Positions 60,184-64,000 of a DNA stretch of 64,000 nt are shown here, piece by piece (within the stretch, counting starts at the first letter, position 1; each line of letters opens with the position of its first letter). The notes under the pieces are model-generated. The model saw nothing but the letters and a program-made list of their open reading frames with translations. It searched no databases and was not told where the DNA came from. Origin of the DNA: Trichuris trichiura (taxonomy: Eukaryota; Nematoda; Enoplea; Trichinellida; Trichuridae); contig JBAJFE010000005.1 in NCBI GenBank assembly GCA_037903355.1, forward strand, positions 1,426,001 to 1,490,000, read 5' to 3'. The translations under genes and the position numbers were made by a program.

Positions 60184-62789
60184 ACGTCTTTTACGCTTCC
60201 AGCTCATCAGGTTATCAGTAGCATAAAGCAAAGGATCTTCAGCAAACCCACACCTAAAGAGGGAATAGACTGCCTGTTAGAATACACGTATTGTCATGCA
60301 AAATAATACATTGATTTAAGACATTACGAGCTTCCATATGTCAGGATGTGATATTGTCAGCACTTCTCTTCTTCGCCTAAACATGGGACAAACCTGACTC
60401 ATTGGCATAAACCAATCCAATAATCCTACGGAATGCAGTGAAAATGCATTATGCGTTGATGATAAGGGAGGACATTTGTCTTGTGAATTTAGCTGAGTTG
60501 TTTCTAAAGCTCTATATTCCTATTTTTTTAGTACGCTTTGTCCTCATGAGGAAGGAACAATGCAACTTTCAAAAGTCACACCGGATATAGAGTTCTTTGT
60601 AGCATACTAACTGGTTTTCCATTTATGCAATGCAGTCGAAAAATACATAGGCAGTTCTCATCTTTTGTATAAGATGGGATCACATAATGCGTTTCTGCTC
60701 TTATGCAGTTGATGACTTAGGGAAAGTCACTACCACAGCATGTTACTGTTTTATATCATCTGTAATTTTGCTGAGAGAAAAGTAAGAGTGTAAGAAGACG
60801 CAGTGGGGGTTAACGTCAAAATCCTGAACAGGTTGAAAATGACTAGCCTAAAAATGAAAGTTTAGCTAGCCTTGTGGCGGTTATGCATTGGCAATTTCTG
60901 GATAAGGAATGTATTTGAGTAGAGACGTTATTAATTGGTCTTGCTCGAAGTTATTGATCTAAAAAAAACAAGAACATTACAATAACGCATCTACTCAAGC
61001 CTCTAACGACACGCCGGAGAGAAAAACATGTCATCGATTATGTCGCCCCTTTACCTAAACATTGGCCCAAAAGTAAGGCTTAAACTTGCGTCATAGCGGG
61101 CTGATGACTGGTTGATCAAGAGGCCATCAACCATGAACATCACGAAAGGCAACAACAGAGGAGGGATAAATGACTAACATGCCAAGATGCTATATTAGGT
61201 GGGATTGTGACTGCTAGTGATAACTGAATCCTATAGAATGGTTCAAAAAGAAAAACTCATATTAAATGCACATGAGAGACTGCAATTACAGCAAATACCC
61301 AAGTCTGCACCACGTGACATTCTAGGGCTGCGTTATAGATTTAGCCTACTTGACTACAATAGCATGAGTACGTCAATTTATCTACCTTTGTAATGAGAAA
61401 AACAAAGAAATGCAGTTGTTGTTAAGAGAAAAACACACAAAATAAAGCAGACAGTGCAAATTATTAAACAACACCTTATCAAGCGGACAATAATTGTAAA
61501 ATTATGACGCGAACTATGAAAACACTTACAGTATTTATCCTTTATAGCAGCAGCTGTTAGACCGAGAAGAGACACGAACAGAAAGATTTGTTTTCACAAA
61601 GTTGAAGTCACTCAGCGCTGATTTATTCCATGTCGAGTGGAACATCTCATCTTTCCGCAGAGCATCGTCCCACTGAGCTGGTATTGAAGGAAGATGATTT
61701 ACATACTCCTATACGACCAAAAATAGTACATCTGTTTTCACTACGCGTCCCTTCCACTGCTTGAAAGCAAGATAAGACTGAATGCAAATACCAATATGCA
61801 AAAACATTCCAAAAGCTTTCCATTCATTCATAGTTTACCACACATGCATAATTCTAATACCTTTTTTGGCTGTGACGTGTTTCACTCTCACAACTTTTCT
61901 CTGTCAATTTGCGTAGTATTGTCACGGGAAGAATGAGTGCACCTTTCTGATCATCCCTCAAACTGAAAGCGACAAACGTTTAAACAGCTCTTCCACATAC
62001 GTGCTTCAACTACGCAGTATAATGAACAGAAACTACGTGTTCTACAGCCATTCCTGTCTCCAGACGTCGCACAGACTGAGTAATAGCTATTGTGATTATA
62101 TTACTTCAGCAACATCATTTGTTTCATTTTGAAGTCGACTTCACCAATCATTTCTTCTTCTTGTAAAGTTCAACGTCGATAACATCTGGTGAACATCTGC
62201 CGTCTCGAAGCTTCTTATTTTAATAATAGAGATCTGCGTCGCGCGAACGCTTTTCTGCGTCTATGAGCTCAATTCTTTTAAAGCGTCGCTTCAAGTGTGA
62301 GAAGGAGTCGTTTTCACCATGTCTTGAATGCTTCATTATCTCATAATATCATGATGATATGCAAATTCATTCTCTACGCGACTTCAAATGAACGCCTTAG
62401 AAAAACACGACCATCTTTGTCAGTAGTATTTCGAAGTTTCACATAATTTACTTCAGTGCAATCGGTATCTGCGCGTATAGTGCAATTAATATTATGGCTT
62501 TAATTTTTACGCGCTCATCATTGCCAATCTGGCTAGTAGCTATCTCATCGTCAGTTTGTTCCTCTCTGCAGTCGCCTATCTCAGATAGATAACAGATTTA
62601 CACCGCGAACGCTGTCTTCTGTTTATTTAAGTGCAAGTTTTTGGCTAACACATGCTTGAATGGTGAAAGCGCTAAAGCTAAGCTGTTTCTAACCTTTTAT
62701 GGCTCTGCTTAAGTATGGTCTTAAAATGAGAAAAATATCACTTCAACATATCATAAACTAACTGGTTTTTCCTTTAATAATTGAGCAGC
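60184..62789. other. Non-coding AT-rich region
   Basis: A relative of the GCCTAA repeat lies near 61047-61090. Nothing else is supported. Confidence 0.5.
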
Positions 62790-63800
62790 TGTCAATGGCA
62801 GTATGTTCCAGGCAGTGCTCACTTGAGCCGATAAACAAACGTTTACAGACAACGGGTACCCTCATTCTTTGGTTAAACATATCATCGCCGAATGCAGACG
62901 GCCCCCCAACCCTACACCCTCACCCAACGACACTAATACCATTGATAATATTAACCCTACTAATGATAACACTGGGATCACGAATAGCCGCCCCATTTTG
63001 TTTATCCCTTATTACAACGGCATCGGGGAACGTATCTTACGACTGAGCCGTTCCATGGACTTCAAGGTTCGATTTAAGACATCTAACAGTTTGCATTCAA
63101 TGGTGAGGAGCGATAAGATCATAGTTCCCTTGGACAGGAGACCGGGCGTCGTCTACGAGTTACGATGCGGTTGCAACGCCTCCTACATAGGAGAAACGGG
63201 CAACACTCTATTTCACATGTACGGCCAACACATGACCAACGTCGGCCGATACAAAGAGGCGATGCGAAGAATGACGCAACGCGACGGACAAAAGGACAAA
63301 TAATCCGCGACGAGGCCGACCACAGAAGCTCAAACCGGAGAAGATCATAGCAGAGACGAGCATTCCTCTCAATGCTCGCTCGATCTACAACCCCGGATTA
63401 TTTGTCGCGAGAGCCACTTACATCTCCGCCGGGTTAAGGAGGCTCTTTACATTCGCCATAATCATACCATCAACCGTGACAAAGGACAAGAGGTTAGCTC
63501 GGCTTGGGACCCACTGATTAGTAAAACCAAGTGTTGCTCTCTGCCGCGCTGACCTCGACCCCCATTCCTATTGTTACGTGAGCCTATATAACACCGTTCG
63601 GAGAATAACACCTCCTCCACCACCTCACTGACGACGGAACTAGAGCGTTCCGAAAGCTCTGAACATTAAAAAGTTGAGTGTATTGATATCTGTACTTTTT
63701 CTTAATAACGGCTCATCCATCCGTTGGTAGAGCAGTTGTTTCGTCTAATTTACAGATGCAAGCACAACAGATAAACGGGAAAATCCGTAGAAGACCATAA
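62790..63800 (+). mobile_element. Penelope-like element 3' part with GIY-YIG endonuclease
   Basis: The frame from 62869 reads IPYYNGIGERILRLSRSMDF, then VRFKTSNSLH, and then the endonuclease VVYELRCGCNASYIGETGNT with its CxC zinc-knuckle part. At 63303 a frameshift ends the frame. The last part of the same protein resumes at about 63445 (EALYIRHNHTINRDKGQEVS, SAWDPLIS). The residue after NTLFH, usually the catalytic Arg of GIY-YIG enzymes, is Met. The non-coding end has an intact hammerhead-like motif at 63624 and the GCTCATCCATCCGTTGG block at 63711. This is the least decayed PLE copy in the window, but the RT part is missing upstream. Confidence 0.88.
63624..63663 (+). ncRNA. Hammerhead-like ribozyme motif, PLE-associated
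   Basis: Plus strand: CTCA, CTGACGA, C, GGAAC-TAGAGC-GTTCC, GAA, AGCT, C, TGAA. Stem I is TCA/TGA and stem II has five pairs; both differ from the other copies but stay paired. It lies about 70 bp beyond the endonuclease coding end, as expected for a PLE terminal repeat. Confidence 0.68.
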
Positions 63801-63805
63801 ACCAC

Positions 63806-64000
63806 GCATAATGAGGTGATTAGTTGAGACGAAGGTAAAAAGATCAGTAATATGCGAACCAATTTTATTATAAGAATACAGTTAGACAAAACATTCGTTT
63901 CGCTGCCTATAAAACTCATCATATTCTTTCACTCCAACATATGACCGCTGAAGACGGAACGTGTAACTTCTCAAGCTACGCAGTTTATATCATTGTTATT
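63806..64000 (+). mobile_element. PLE 3' tail copy, continues past the window
   Basis: The sequence from CGCATAATGAGGTGATTAG to the window end matches 53321-53525 with few changes (AAAAAGATCAGTRATATG, CATCATATTCTTTCACTCCA). It abuts the previous PLE end at about 63800, so the two elements are joined in tandem. A decayed hammerhead motif lies at 63943-63983. Confidence 0.7.

Overview
The window looks like nuclear DNA of a nematode, probably from clade I (Trichuris/Trichinella relatives; an inference). The main evidence is a cuticle collagen with the nematode N-terminal anchor, furin-type site and C-terminal [12 protein letters not shown] signature. Very short introns (about 47-70 nt), chitin-binding multidomain proteins and many Penelope-like retroelements (PLEs) fit this.

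The first 21 kb hold the genes. From left to right these are: a large CBM14/peritrophin-A protein carrying one TIL domain (5' end outside the window); a single-exon cuticle collagen; a complete 13-exon Sec23 (COPII coat, 776 aa); a convergent three-exon gene for a small single-pass membrane protein; an unrecognised 122-aa ORF; an incomplete two-exon gene on the minus strand; and an intronless minus-strand gene for a secreted or GPI-type protein with ten EGF repeats. The genes do not form one pathway. The chitin-binding protein and the collagen are extracellular matrix products, and Sec23 belongs to the secretory route such proteins use.

From about 21.2 kb to the end the DNA is AT-rich and almost gene-free. 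It is packed with decayed mobile elements: PLE reverse transcriptase and GIY-YIG endonuclease relics on both strands, non-autonomous hAT-like elements, a pogo-like inverted-repeat element, microsatellites and pyrimidine-strand tracts. It also has a 1.1-kb GC-rich array of 40-bp hairpin-forming units. The only clear functional genes there are one tRNA-Asp and three tRNA-Val between 57 and 60.2 kb.

The most interesting signal is a set of small hammerhead-ribozyme-like motifs at PLE ends. Six good copies share the CUGANGA and GAA core. Their stem I and stem II sequences differ but keep pairing. Helix III is replaced by a four-base segment that is self-complementary (AGCU or ACGU) in four of the six. 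This matches what is known of small PLE-associated hammerheads that act as dimers. Several copies lie as outward-facing inverted pairs around a shared spacer. All calls are by eye; no alignment, folding or database search was run.
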